Assembly (NCBI GenBank): GCA_002348385.1
Contig: DEBD01000037.1
Location: 131,777 to 195,776, forward strand
Reading direction: 5' to 3'
From: Gammaproteobacteria bacterium UBA2965
GTDB lineage: Bacteria > Pseudomonadota > Gammaproteobacteria > Pseudomonadales > Azotimanducaceae
DNA: 64,000 bases
Shown here piece after piece: positions 1 through 7,389 of this stretch. The notes below the pieces were generated by a model. The model saw only the letters and a list, made by a program, of their open reading frames with translations, did no database searches and had not been told where the DNA came from. A program made the translations under genes and the position numbers. How positions within the stretch are numbered: position 1 is the stretch's first letter; each line of letters begins with the position of its first letter.

Positions 1-657
1 GATAGCCGTGTCGACATCACCAACGACCATGCCATTGCCGAGCGCCTGTGGTGCCCACTTCTCCAGCATGGGTGTGTCTGTCGCGCCAAAGCAGATGCCG
101 TTGACGCGGATGCCTTTGTCCTTCAGTTCCACCGCCCAGTTTTCATTGAGTCGCCACAATGCAAACTTCGCGCAGTCGTAACCTGTTGCGAAGCCGCCCG
201 TCAGGTAGTGCCCGGGTCGCACGTGATCGGTGAGCACATTTACGATATTGGGTGCCGCAGCCTTTTCCAGCAAAGGGACTGCGGCGCAGGTGCAGAAATA
301 TGCGCCTGTCGCGCAACCACCCATCGCCGCCTCGAATGCCGCGGTCTGCGTTTCCCAATCGCTGCTGGTCAGTAACGTGTCGCCGAACACAGCCGCATTG
401 TTGAGCAACAGGTCGATGTGATCGATCTTGCCTTCGAGATCGTCGAAGACCGACCTGACCTGTTGCCTGTCGCCGATATCGCACTCATAACCATGAAAAG
501 TACCGCCTGCCGATTCGACCAGGCGGGCTGTCTGCGCATTTTCCTGCGCATCGATATCCAGGCCAACAATCGTTGCGCCTTCTCGACCATGGCTCTCCGC
601 GGCGCCGCGACCGATACCAACAGCACTTCCAGTAATGAACACCACATAATTCGACAT
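1..657 (-). CDS. SDR family oxidoreductase, C-terminus cut by window edge
   Basis: This is a short-chain dehydrogenase/reductase read on the minus strand from the ATG at 655-657 without a stop to base 1, so 219 codons are seen and the C-terminus lies outside the window. The nucleotide-binding motif TGSAVGIG is near residue 9, an acidic residue for NAD choice follows in GLDIDA, LLNNAAVFG is the NNAG-like strand, and YDCAKFAL carries the catalytic Tyr-x3-Lys. The family interconverts alcohols and ketones with NAD(P). An SD-like GGAGGGAG lies a few bases upstream of the ATG. The substrate cannot be told; the catabolic neighbours suggest oxidation of a hydroxylated intermediate. Classical SDR assignment is firm. 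Confidence 0.9.
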   Translation of the reverse strand, partial: MSNYVVFITGSAVGIGRGAAESHGREGATIVGLDIDAQENAQTARLVESAGGTFHGYECDIGDRQQVRSVFDDLEGKIDHIDLLLNNAAVFGDTLLTSSDWETQTAAFEAAMGGCATGAYFCTCAAVPLLEKAAAPNIVNVLTDHVRPGHYLTGGFATGYDCAKFALWRLNENWAVELKDKGIRVNGICFGATDTPMLEKWAPQALGNGMVVGDVDTAI

Positions 658-848
658 AGCTCTCCCTCCATTTCGTTGTGTTGCAAAGATAGCACCGGTG
701 GTGGCGGGGCAAAACTTTTCTCTCCAGGGCCACCTCGTCCGCTGACATGCGCCCGTCAAGCAACGCGCCTGCCTTGAAATCGCGGAACGCATCCAAACCC
801 AGATATAGTGGGGTCAAACTTACAAAGCCGGGGTGCAGGACACACAAA

Positions 849-1223
849 ATGACACAAGACAGATTGCAGCGCGGAAAAGCCCGCATGAAGGAATTGTTTG
901 GTGAAAGTCACCAACCGCCAGAGGAACTCCAAGGTGATTTCATTGATATCACGGTGGGACACCTGCTCGGCGATATCTGGACGAGACCCGGTCTCGAACT
1001 GCGCGAGCGTTCCATGATTACGTGTACTGCTCTGATCGTGCTCGGCAACCAATCTGAGCTGAAAGCGCATCTAGCCGCGGCGTTGAATGTCGGGATTACG
1101 CGCCAAGCAATCGAAGAGATGATGATTCACCTGGCGCACTACTCGGGCTGGCCCACCGCCGTAAACGGGCTGCGCATCGCACGTGAACTATTCGCGGAAC
1201 TCGACGCCAAGCCGTCGGCATAG
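849..1223 (+). CDS. Carboxymuconolactone decarboxylase (CMD) family protein
   Basis: A 124-residue protein, the usual length of a single CMD domain. The start at 849 (MTQDRLQRGKARM) is chosen because it gives a normal PcaC-like N-terminus; the frame is open further upstream but that stretch does not look conserved. LRERSMITCTALIVLGN and the C-terminal EEMMIHLAHYSGWPTAVNGL are typical of 4-carboxymuconolactone decarboxylase relatives. PcaC acts in the beta-ketoadipate pathway, but many homologues of this size are uncharacterised, and no other pca gene is nearby. It lacks the CxxC pair of AhpD peroxidases. It stands alone, divergent from the SDR on its left. Confidence 0.85.
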   Translation: MTQDRLQRGKARMKELFGESHQPPEELQGDFIDITVGHLLGDIWTRPGLELRERSMITCTALIVLGNQSELKAHLAAALNVGITRQAIEEMMIHLAHYSGWPTAVNGLRIARELFAELDAKPSA

Positions 1224-1265
1224 CCCGGCTTGCCGGAAGTCCCCACGCTCAGGCCACCCGCCAGA

Positions 1266-1343
1266 AAGGGAACGACGGCTAGGCGCGGCCTGCTGTAGGA
1301 ACCACCGTTGTATCCATCTCGTCGGGTTCCACCCCCAGACAGA
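1266..1343 (-). pseudogene. Remnant of the C-terminus of an AhpD/CMD-family gene
   Basis: On the minus strand, a frame ending in TAG at 1279-1281 encodes VEPDEMDTTVVPTAGRA. This nearly matches the C-terminus of the selenoprotein gene at 2874-3389 (LEPEEMDTTVVPTPGSA). The DNA match runs without gaps from 1266-1343 to 2861-2938, about 66 of 78 bases by hand count, and includes bases beyond the stop. Nothing upstream of the match resembles the rest of the gene, so this is a decayed duplicate or the scar of a recombination. The sulfotransferase lies between the two copies. Confidence 0.7.
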
Positions 1344-1363
1344 GAGGTACAACGGTGCGACGG

Positions 1364-1513
1364 TTATGGCTGGCATGGTGGGCTCAGATCCTCCAACACT
1401 CGCAAATGACGCAACAGGTCTTCGTAGCGAGGCTTTGGAGCGTACGCGATCCGAATCGAGAGTGCACGACTCGTTTCTTCCACGCGCCATTCATGATGTG
1501 GTGGGCGGGGTGA
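1364..1513 (-). other. Open coding-like fragment, unassigned
   Basis: This is the remainder of the gene-poor stretch 1224-1651. A minus-strand frame open from 1513 to the stop at 1364-1366 reads RALSIRIAYAPKPRYEDLLR and related charged, helical-looking residues. There is no start codon context and no match to a family I recognise. It may be the tail of a decayed gene next to the CMD remnant, or chance. From 1514 to 1651 I see nothing beyond the ribosome-binding site of the next gene. Confidence 0.25.
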
Positions 1514-1651
1514 TCAAGTAGAATCCCGCGCGTCAGATTAAGCGCGACAAGAATGAGGCTCAAGGCATCGCCCAGATTCTGCGAATAGGCAGGTTTATGC
1601 AATCGTGAATTCCACGACTATTCAGGCCTATACCAAAGATTGAGGTGACGA

Positions 1652-2590
1652 TTGACGAACAACAGAATTCAATTGCGATATCCGAGTGACCAATGTTTGT
1701 TCGTATTGGGATGCGACAGGTCAGGTACTACCTTGCTACAGCGCATGCTCAATGCGCACTCGAAAATCATGGTTACCTATGAGTGGAATATTCTAAATCG
1801 GTATGAACGAGTTTTTCTTGATCATGGGCTGGAAGCACTCGCAGATGTCATCGAAGAAAGCGGTGTACTGAAAGCGCATAGCATCCTCGCGGACCAGGAA
1901 CTCCGCGGCCGCGCAGACGATCAGTCATTCGCCGCAGTCATGGCGCGCTTGTTTCGCGAGCAAGCGAAAAGCCAAGGAAAGCAGTATTGGGGTGACAAGT
2001 ATCCAGGATACACACGCAAGGTCGGGAGACTGGCAGAGCTCTTCCCAAACGCTTTCTTTGTTCACATTGTTCGAGATCCACGGGCGGTAGCGCTTTCTTG
2101 GGAGAAAACCCGTTGGGGGCCCAACACCGCGCCCGCTGCCGCGACCGCATGGGCTAGGCGTGTTGAACATGCCAGAGTAGCAATGCAGGACCTGAGCGCA
2201 GAGCGTTCAATAGCCGTGCTGTATGAGGATCTGGTAAATCACCCCGAACAAACGTTGCGCAATATTTGTCGTAAGTTTGGGGTAGATTTCCAACCACAGA
2301 TGCTGGAGACCTCGACTAAGACAGGGTTCAATAATCCAAATCTGGACCGGTTACATCCATTGGTGAACCTCGCGCCACAGCGCTCAGTACTGGAAAAATG
2401 GAAGACTCAATCTCCTCGTGTCTTAACCCACATCGAAGCCCGCTGCTACGACGAAATGCAAAAATGGAACTACGTCCCTTTGAATGCAAAGCAACCGGTC
2501 GTTCCGATCGCTTGGCGCGCCTATTATCGCTTATTAGGGAGATTGCGTTCCCTGCATCGGCGCAAGCACATACCGTTCCTTAGCCGGTAA
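1652..2590 (+). CDS. Sulfotransferase family protein
   Basis: A 312-residue PAPS-dependent sulfotransferase-type protein. The 5'-phosphosulfate loop is FVLGCDRSGTTLLQRML near residue 17 and the 3'-phosphate-binding segment is HIVRDPRAVALSW near residue 140. Such enzymes move a sulfonate from PAPS to hydroxyls of small molecules, glycans or proteins; the acceptor is unknown. It starts with TTG at 1652, supported by GAGGTG six bases upstream. The gene is visibly richer in A/T than its neighbours, stands alone and lies between two copies of a CMD gene end, so horizontal acquisition is plausible. No PAPS synthesis gene is in the window. Confidence 0.88.
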   Translation: MTNNRIQLRYPSDQCLFVLGCDRSGTTLLQRMLNAHSKIMVTYEWNILNRYERVFLDHGLEALADVIEESGVLKAHSILADQELRGRADDQSFAAVMARLFREQAKSQGKQYWGDKYPGYTRKVGRLAELFPNAFFVHIVRDPRAVALSWEKTRWGPNTAPAAATAWARRVEHARVAMQDLSAERSIAVLYEDLVNHPEQTLRNICRKFGVDFQPQMLETSTKTGFNNPNLDRLHPLVNLAPQRSVLEKWKTQSPRVLTHIEARCYDEMQKWNYVPLNAKQPVVPIAWRAYYRLLGRLRSLHRRKHIPFLSR

Positions 2591-2873
2591 ACACGTTGCA
2601 CACTGCGCATGAATACGGCAAATCTTTCTCCGAAACAATTTCGCTCAGAGTTTTCGAGAATATGCGAAAGGCATGCTACCCGCGCGCAGGTCACGTGTGA
2701 CGTTAAACCTCGAAACACCGGCTGAACGAGTTAACGAATCTGTTACGTGGATCGGTTGAATCTACAATCGTTCGAAGCCATCCCCCATCGCCGCCGGAAC
2801 GCCAGCTCTGTAGTAGGAATTGACCTGCTCGACTGAATTCAGGCAGCCGAACGCTCCAACAAGGGAACGACCG

Positions 2874-3389
2874 CTAGGCGCTGCCTGGTGTGGGAACCAC
2901 GGTAGTGTCCATCTCCTCCGGTTCGAGTCCCAGACAGATGAGCACTTTGGACATGCCGAGGAAAAGCCCCACGCCCAACGCCATCTCGACGATTTCCGCA
3001 TCGCTGAAGTGCGACTTCAGCGCCTGCCTGGATCCGTGGTCCAGGCTGCCGGGCAGCCCGATAATGGCATCGGCCAGTTTGAGGACCGCGACTTCCCGAT
3101 CTGGCAGCACCGACTCGTAACCATCGGCGATGAGGTCAACCTTCTCTTCTCCCAGCCCCGCCACACGGGCGGAGTCAAAACGCACGTTTTTTCAGTAGCC
3201 GCAGTCGGTGATGCGGGCGTTGCGCATTCGGGTCATCTCTTTGAGCTCGTCGGCGACCACACCGCGCTGCCAGAACTCCGCATACAGCTCGAAGAACCGG
3301 CCGGTGGAGGCTGGTGTGTGCATCATCACCGTAGCGAACTGAGCGGGTTGATCGGGGACGGCGGAAGAGATTCTCGGTTTGGTTGACAT
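2874..3389 (-). CDS. AhpD-like/CMD selenoprotein with in-frame UGA at the redox motif
   Basis: The reading frame runs from ATG 3387-3389 (SD GGAG upstream) to TAG 2874-2876, 171 residues, interrupted only by TGA at 3192-3194. The context is ARITDCGY-TGA-KNVRFDSARV; AhpD-type alkylhydroperoxidase proteins have CGYCKN here, so UGA replaces the second Cys of CxxC, giving C63-G-Y-U66. The frame stays open and conserved-looking after the TGA (EIVEMALGVGLFLGMSK). A hairpin with bacterial SECIS geometry follows. AhpD-like and CMD-domain selenoproteins are a known group. The expected role is thiol/selenol peroxidase or disulfide reduction. A nonsense pseudogene or sequencing error is the alternative, but unlikely because the hit is at the catalytic position. 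Confidence 0.85.
3156..3174 (-). promoter_or_regulatory. Predicted bacterial SECIS hairpin for the AhpD-like selenoprotein
   Basis: On the mRNA (minus strand) CUCCGCC (3174-3168) pairs with GGCGGGG (3162-3156), seven pairs including one G-U, closing the five-base loop CGUGU. The loop begins 24 nt after the UGA, and G is its second base. Bacterial SECIS elements are recognised by a small apical loop with G in the first two positions, 16-37 nt downstream of UGA; this one fits. SelB would bind here to deliver Sec-tRNA. Confidence 0.72.
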
Positions 3390-3414
3390 GTTGAGCTCCG
3401 ATTCCGTTTCTATT

Positions 3415-3912
3415 TCACGCCAAAGCGCCATTGCTCAGCGGCGGCGCATCCAGCACGCCGGGTTCGGCGGGCAGATCCAGCACCAACCGCAAGCGGCACG
3501 TGACGTCGAAGAAAGCAAGCGCGGTGAGCAACGACACACAGGCAGGTTCCCCAAAAGCCGCCGTCGCCACCTCCACCTGGGCGTCGGTAACCTGATGGTG
3601 GCCGTAGGGTATTTGTTCGGCGAGCGCCAGCGCGGCTCGTTCCGGGCCGGTAAAACCTTCCACCTCGCCGGCTCGCAGGCGTTCCTGCTCGTCAGCATCG
3701 AGATTCACTTCCGCATCGCGCAGCAACCATTCTGATTCGCAATCATGAATGGCCGCAACTCGCAGTCGGCACAGCTCCAGCACGCGCCGGGGCACCAGGC
3801 CGTCCGCCCAGAAAGAGCCATAGAAGGCCCGGTAGCGCGCGAGCAGTTCCGGCCGGTGGGCCAGTGCAGCTTCCAGCGCGGTGGGTGCTTGGGTGGCGTC
3901 AATCCAGCTCAT
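3415..3912 (-). CDS. CMD/AhpD-like family protein, paralogue without CxxC
   Basis: A 165-residue relative of the next gene downstream (the selenoprotein at 2874-3389), starting at MSWIDATQAP (ATG 3910-3912; no strong SD, and the frame is open further upstream). Domain architecture is the same: PELLARYRAFYGSFWADGL, then RLRVAAIHDCESEWLLRD where the selenoprotein has RMRNARITDCGYU. Only the first Cys of the redox motif is kept, so it is unlikely to be a CxxC peroxidase by itself. The two genes are co-directional with a 25-bp gap, suggesting an operon and perhaps a heteromeric complex, since AhpD/CMD proteins oligomerise. Function unknown. Confidence 0.78.
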   Translation of the reverse strand: MSWIDATQAPTALEAALAHRPELLARYRAFYGSFWADGLVPRRVLELCRLRVAAIHDCESEWLLRDAEVNLDADEQERLRAGEVEGFTGPERAALALAEQIPYGHHQVTDAQVEVATAAFGEPACVSLLTALAFFDVTCRLRLVLDLPAEPGVLDAPPLSNGALA

Positions 3913-3977
3913 AAGGTGGCATCGCAAACGACGATTTCGTTTAATGGCAGCGCCAATAACGCTTGGCGCAAGAATGT

Positions 3978-3993
3978 GCTCCTTTACAGGAGC
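3978..3993. promoter_or_regulatory. Small inverted repeat in a divergent promoter region
   Basis: GCTCCT and AGGAGC form a perfect six-base inverted repeat around TTAC. It lies between the minus-strand CMD/selenoprotein operon and the plus-strand synthase operon, where an operator controlling both would sit. No regulator gene is adjacent, so function is only suggested. Confidence 0.3.
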
Positions 3994-4022
3994 TAACAGT
4001 GTAGCCATTTTATGGTGCTGAT

Positions 4023-4031
4023 TGGGATAAT
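4023..4031 (+). promoter_or_regulatory. Possible extended -10 promoter of the FabH-like operon
   Basis: TGGGATAAT fits an extended -10 element (TGn followed by GATAAT, 4026-4031). The -35 region is weak, as is usual for extended -10 promoters. It would give a leader of about 47 nt before the start at 4085. Confidence 0.33.
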
Positions 4032-4084
4032 GTGCACTAATTCGCTGGCCGCGTGCCGGTATAACGCCCCAAGGAGAGCCAGCC

Positions 4085-5047
4085 ATCTCTGCCACCATCT
4101 ACATACATGACATCGGCGTCTACGTGCCCGAGGCGCGCGTGGATAACGACGTATTCTGCAAGCTCACGGGGAAAGATCCGGAATGGTTCATTGCCAGAAC
4201 CGGCATCCATACCCGCTCTCGGGCGGGGCAGGACGAATCCACCACCTCCATGGGCTGCCAAGCCGTAGAGCAGCTGCTGGCCGCCAACCCTGAGGCTCTG
4301 GACGGAGTCGATCTGATCATCGGCTCCAGCTACACGCCTGATGACACGCTGTCCACCCTGCCCGCTCGAGTGCAGCGCCAGTTCAACATCACCGACACCA
4401 GGGTGTACTTTCTCTCTACCGCTTGCTCGTCCTTCATCAGCGCGCTGGAGATGACGCGGTTGCTGCTGCTAAGCGGTGAGGTAGAAAAAGCCCTCATCGT
4501 GGTCTCCGAACACAACAGTTTCTACAGCGACGACGCCGACCGATTTTCCGGCCACCTGTGGGGCGACGGAGCGGCCGCCATCTTAGTGTCCATGCACCCG
4601 CAGGACGCCATGTTCTCGGTGGACTACGTAAGCTCGCGTGGCGTGGCCTGCGCCGGCAAGGGGCCTGACGCCATCTCCCTCAACCCAGCCAAAGGCAATC
4701 ATGGCTTGCAGATGAGCGAGGGCCGCGACGTATTCGCACGCGCCTGTGAATATCTGGGTGATGAGATTCGCGCCGCGCTGGCCAAGCTGAAGTTGAAGCT
4801 GGCCGATATCGATTGGCTGGTACCGCATCAAGCCAACCTGCGCATTCTTACCAATGTAGCAAAGAGCCTGGGGCTACCGATGGAACGCTGCGTGGTTACC
4901 GTGGACACACTGGGCAACACAGGCTGTGCCAGCATCCCCATATCCATTCACCATGTCCTATCGCGCATCAAAGCCGGGGACATGGTGGCCGCCACCGCGT
5001 TCGGCGGCGGCTACTCCACGGGTGCCGCGATTCTTACACGAACCTGA
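4085..5047 (+). CDS. FabH-like beta-ketoacyl synthase III family protein, apparent AUC start
   Basis: A thiolase-fold condensing enzyme of the ketoacyl-ACP synthase III type. Counting from the codon at 4085, the Cys-His-Asn triad is C114 (STACSS), H248 (VPHQANLR) and N278 (GNTGCAS), almost the numbering of E. coli FabH. No ATG, GTG or TTG occurs in this frame between the TAA at 4028 and GTG 4124; starting at GTG 4124 would remove the first beta strand (TIYIHDIGVYVPE). An AAGGAG lies eight bases before ATC 4085, which is therefore the best start. It leads an operon with an SRPBCC protein, an aldo/keto reductase and a flavin oxidoreductase, so it may condense an acyl-CoA in a specialised pathway rather than in housekeeping fatty acid synthesis. 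Confidence 0.86.
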   Translation: MSATIYIHDIGVYVPEARVDNDVFCKLTGKDPEWFIARTGIHTRSRAGQDESTTSMGCQAVEQLLAANPEALDGVDLIIGSSYTPDDTLSTLPARVQRQFNITDTRVYFLSTACSSFISALEMTRLLLLSGEVEKALIVVSEHNSFYSDDADRFSGHLWGDGAAAILVSMHPQDAMFSVDYVSSRGVACAGKGPDAISLNPAKGNHGLQMSEGRDVFARACEYLGDEIRAALAKLKLKLADIDWLVPHQANLRILTNVAKSLGLPMERCVVTVDTLGNTGCASIPISIHHVLSRIKAGDMVAATAFGGGYSTGAAILTRT

Positions 5048-5065
5048 CGGATCGAGGATGCGTAC

Positions 5066-5497
5066 ATGAATACAGTGGAGCTCACTCACAACCTGGATGT
5101 TTCCGCCATTGATGCCTGGGCGGTGCTCGCCGACTTTCCCGGGTTCCTTAAGTGGGCCGGCGGGGGCCAGGGCACCATTGAGATTGAGGGCACCGGCGTG
5201 GGCATGGTTCGACACCTGAACATGCCGGGCACCGGCAAGATGGCCGAGCGGCTGGACCGCCTGGACGATGACACCACCACCATCGGCTACTCTCTGATGT
5301 ACGGCAATCCAGTCGGCATGGCCGAATACCGAGCCGTGGTGAGGTTGGAAGCCACCGAAAAGAACGCCTGCCGCATCCATTGGCACGGCGAGTTCACACC
5401 CGCCGAGGACCAACAGGCAGACGTGGTAAGGGGCAATCTGGAGGCCGCCTATCAGGGCATGGCCACGGCGCTGGCCGCATACGTCAAGGCGAGCTGA
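5066..5497 (+). CDS. SRPBCC (START/polyketide-cyclase-like) family protein
   Basis: A 143-residue protein with the START-like cavity fold: an N-terminal strand (MNTVELTHNLDV), AWAVLADFPGFLKWAGG helix pair, a central run of strands and a long C-terminal helix (GNLEAAYQGMATALAAYVKA). Family members bind hydrophobic ligands or act as cyclases or aromatases. It begins 18 bases after the synthase with GAGGA as SD, so it is probably translated from the same message and may act on the synthase product. No catalytic residue can be assigned by eye. Confidence 0.8.
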   Translation: MNTVELTHNLDVSAIDAWAVLADFPGFLKWAGGGQGTIEIEGTGVGMVRHLNMPGTGKMAERLDRLDDDTTTIGYSLMYGNPVGMAEYRAVVRLEATEKNACRIHWHGEFTPAEDQQADVVRGNLEAAYQGMATALAAYVKAS

Positions 5498-5530
5498 GGC
5501 GCGCAAGCGCCCATTCGATACACCACGCAT

Positions 5531-6511
5531 ATGCAGACGCGACAACTCGGCAACCTGTGGCCCGTTTCCGCGCTCACTCTGGGCGGCGGGGGAATCGGTC
5601 AGGTGTGGGGGCAGACTGATCGGCAGGAATCTGTGGCCACGGTGCGCCTGGCCGTGGACAGCGGCGTCACGCTGCTGGATCTGGCACCAGGGTATGGCCG
5701 CGGCGAAGCCGAAGCCGTGGTGGGCGAGGCCTTCGGCGGGCGACTGCCCAACGGCGTTCGCGTCACCACCAAGTGCCAGCTCGGCAGCCCACCGGCTGAT
5801 GAGATTGCCGCAACCATTCGCCGGCGCCTGCAGCACTCGCTGGCCGGGCTGCAGCTCGCACATGTAGATCTGCTGTTTCTGCATTCCAACATCGTTCCCG
5901 ACGACTACAACTATCCAGATCGGGAGCTGCAGGACCGCTTCGCAACCCGGTGGTCGCTGTACGAGAACGAGGTGATCCCCACATTCCAGGCACTGCAGCA
6001 GGAAGGCTTGATCGGCGCCTGGGGTATTACCGGCGTAGGAATTCCGGCCACGATCCGCGAAGCCCTCGTAAACACCCTCAGACCTGGCGCGGTGCAGTGC
6101 GTGGCCAATTGCCTCGACTCCGCCGGCGACATGCGCCGCTATCCTGAACCGGCGGAGCCCCGCGTGACCATTGCCGCGGCAGCGCAGCACGGCGTTGGCG
6201 TCATGGGCATCCGCGCGGTGCAGGCTGGGGCGCTGACGGACGGATTCGACCGGGAAATGTCGCCGGGAGAAGATCTGGCCGACTTTGAGCGCGCCGCTGC
6301 CTTTCGCGACCTGGCAGCACAGTGGGGAACCACGCCGGCCCGACTCGCCCACCGCTATGCACTGAGCATGGAATACGTAGACACCGTGGTATTAGGCGTG
6401 AAGAACACGCAGGAACTGGTCGAGTGCCTGGAAGCAGAATCCGACGGCCCGCTCAGCGCAGATGAAATCCAGGCCATCGACAGCGCCTGCCAAAACTCAA
6501 CAGAAAGCTAG
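5531..6511 (+). CDS. Aldo/keto reductase
   Basis: A 326-residue TIM-barrel NAD(P)H oxidoreductase. The catalytic tetrad is visible as Asp in LLDLAPGYG, Tyr in GYGRGEAE, Lys in VTTKCQLG and His in DLLFLHSN. It resembles the bacterial aldo/keto reductases related to L-fucose or D-threo-aldose dehydrogenases, which reduce or oxidise aldehydes, lactols and ketones. It is third in the operon after the FabH-like and SRPBCC genes and 9 bp before the flavin oxidoreductase. The substrate is unknown. Confidence 0.88.
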   Translation: MQTRQLGNLWPVSALTLGGGGIGQVWGQTDRQESVATVRLAVDSGVTLLDLAPGYGRGEAEAVVGEAFGGRLPNGVRVTTKCQLGSPPADEIAATIRRRLQHSLAGLQLAHVDLLFLHSNIVPDDYNYPDRELQDRFATRWSLYENEVIPTFQALQQEGLIGAWGITGVGIPATIREALVNTLRPGAVQCVANCLDSAGDMRRYPEPAEPRVTIAAAAQHGVGVMGIRAVQAGALTDGFDREMSPGEDLADFERAAAFRDLAAQWGTTPARLAHRYALSMEYVDTVVLGVKNTQELVECLEAESDGPLSADEIQAIDSACQNSTES

Positions 6512-6520
6512 GAAGCAGCC

Positions 6521-7351
6521 ATGCGAATCGGCGTATCCCTCCCTGTCCGGGAGATGCAGAACGACCTCACAGCCATCCGCGACTTCGCGCAATCCGCCGA
6601 AGCACTCGGTTACACGCACCTGCGGGTCCCGGAACAGATCATCCGGCCCGGTAACGGCCACCTGTTCGAACCCATCACCATGATGACCTACATAGCCGCC
6701 ATCACGCAGACAATCGAGCTGGTGCCATCGGTGGTGATCCTGCCCGCACGGCAGACGGCTTTGCTGGCAAAACAGATCGCCTCGCTGGACGTGCTGTCCG
6801 GCGGCAGGGTGCGACTGGGCATCGGCGTGGGCGGCAGCGAGGAGGAGTACACAGCGCAAGGCCAGGATTTTCATACGCGCGGCGCGCGCTGCAACGAGCA
6901 GATGGCCCTGCTGAAACTCTTGTGGACCCAGGAAACCGTGGATTTCCAAGGCAAGTGGGACACCATCCAGGGGGCAGGGCTGAATCCCCTGCCCATCCAG
7001 CAACCCATCCCGTTGTGGATCGGTGCGCGTTCCGTGCCTGGCCCATCGGTGATCAACCGCATCGGCACACTGGCCAACGGCTGGTTCGTACTGTGCTCTC
7101 CCGAAGAGTTTCCCGAAGTAAGCGGCGCAATCGGCCAAGCGGCGCAATCGGCCGGCCGAAATCCGAAAGACATCGGCACGGAAGCAGGCGTTGCGGTGGT
7201 AGGTCCCCGAGAGGCCGAGTGGCAGGACCGAGTGCGTGGCTGGCAGCAGATCGGGCTCACCCACCTGTGCCTGAGAACTCTAGGCGGCGATCTCACGCCC
7301 CAGCAGCACCTCGACAAGCTGGCGGAAGTGGTCGAGCAAATTCCCAGATAA
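6521..7351 (+). CDS. LLM class (probable F420- or FMN-dependent) oxidoreductase
   Basis: A 276-residue luciferase-like TIM-barrel protein. Signature stretches are the N-terminal MRIGVSLPVREMQNDL, ALGYTHLRVPEQI, the strand-loop LDVLSGGRVRLGIGVGG and PLWIGARS. It resembles the subgroup annotated as F420-dependent oxidoreductases, although FMN cannot be excluded and no F420 biosynthesis gene is in the window. It closes the operon that starts at 4085 and ends facing the halohydrin-dehalogenase-like gene, with 38 bp between the stops. Confidence 0.85.
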   Translation: MRIGVSLPVREMQNDLTAIRDFAQSAEALGYTHLRVPEQIIRPGNGHLFEPITMMTYIAAITQTIELVPSVVILPARQTALLAKQIASLDVLSGGRVRLGIGVGGSEEEYTAQGQDFHTRGARCNEQMALLKLLWTQETVDFQGKWDTIQGAGLNPLPIQQPIPLWIGARSVPGPSVINRIGTLANGWFVLCSPEEFPEVSGAIGQAAQSAGRNPKDIGTEAGVAVVGPREAEWQDRVRGWQQIGLTHLCLRTLGGDLTPQQHLDKLAEVVEQIPR

Positions 7352-7389
7352 CCAGCAGACGCCCCTACCGAGGCGTTGGCGCCGGAAAT

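Noticed and set aside
3192..3431. Two separate small CMD genes (79 and 103 residues)
   Set aside because: They are in the same frame, joined by a TGA at the redox motif, and together make one normal-length AhpD-like protein.
4958..6352. A 464-residue minus-strand open frame
   Set aside because: It covers SRPBCC and aldo/keto reductase genes with clear motifs; its own sequence is Gly/His/Ala-rich without family features.
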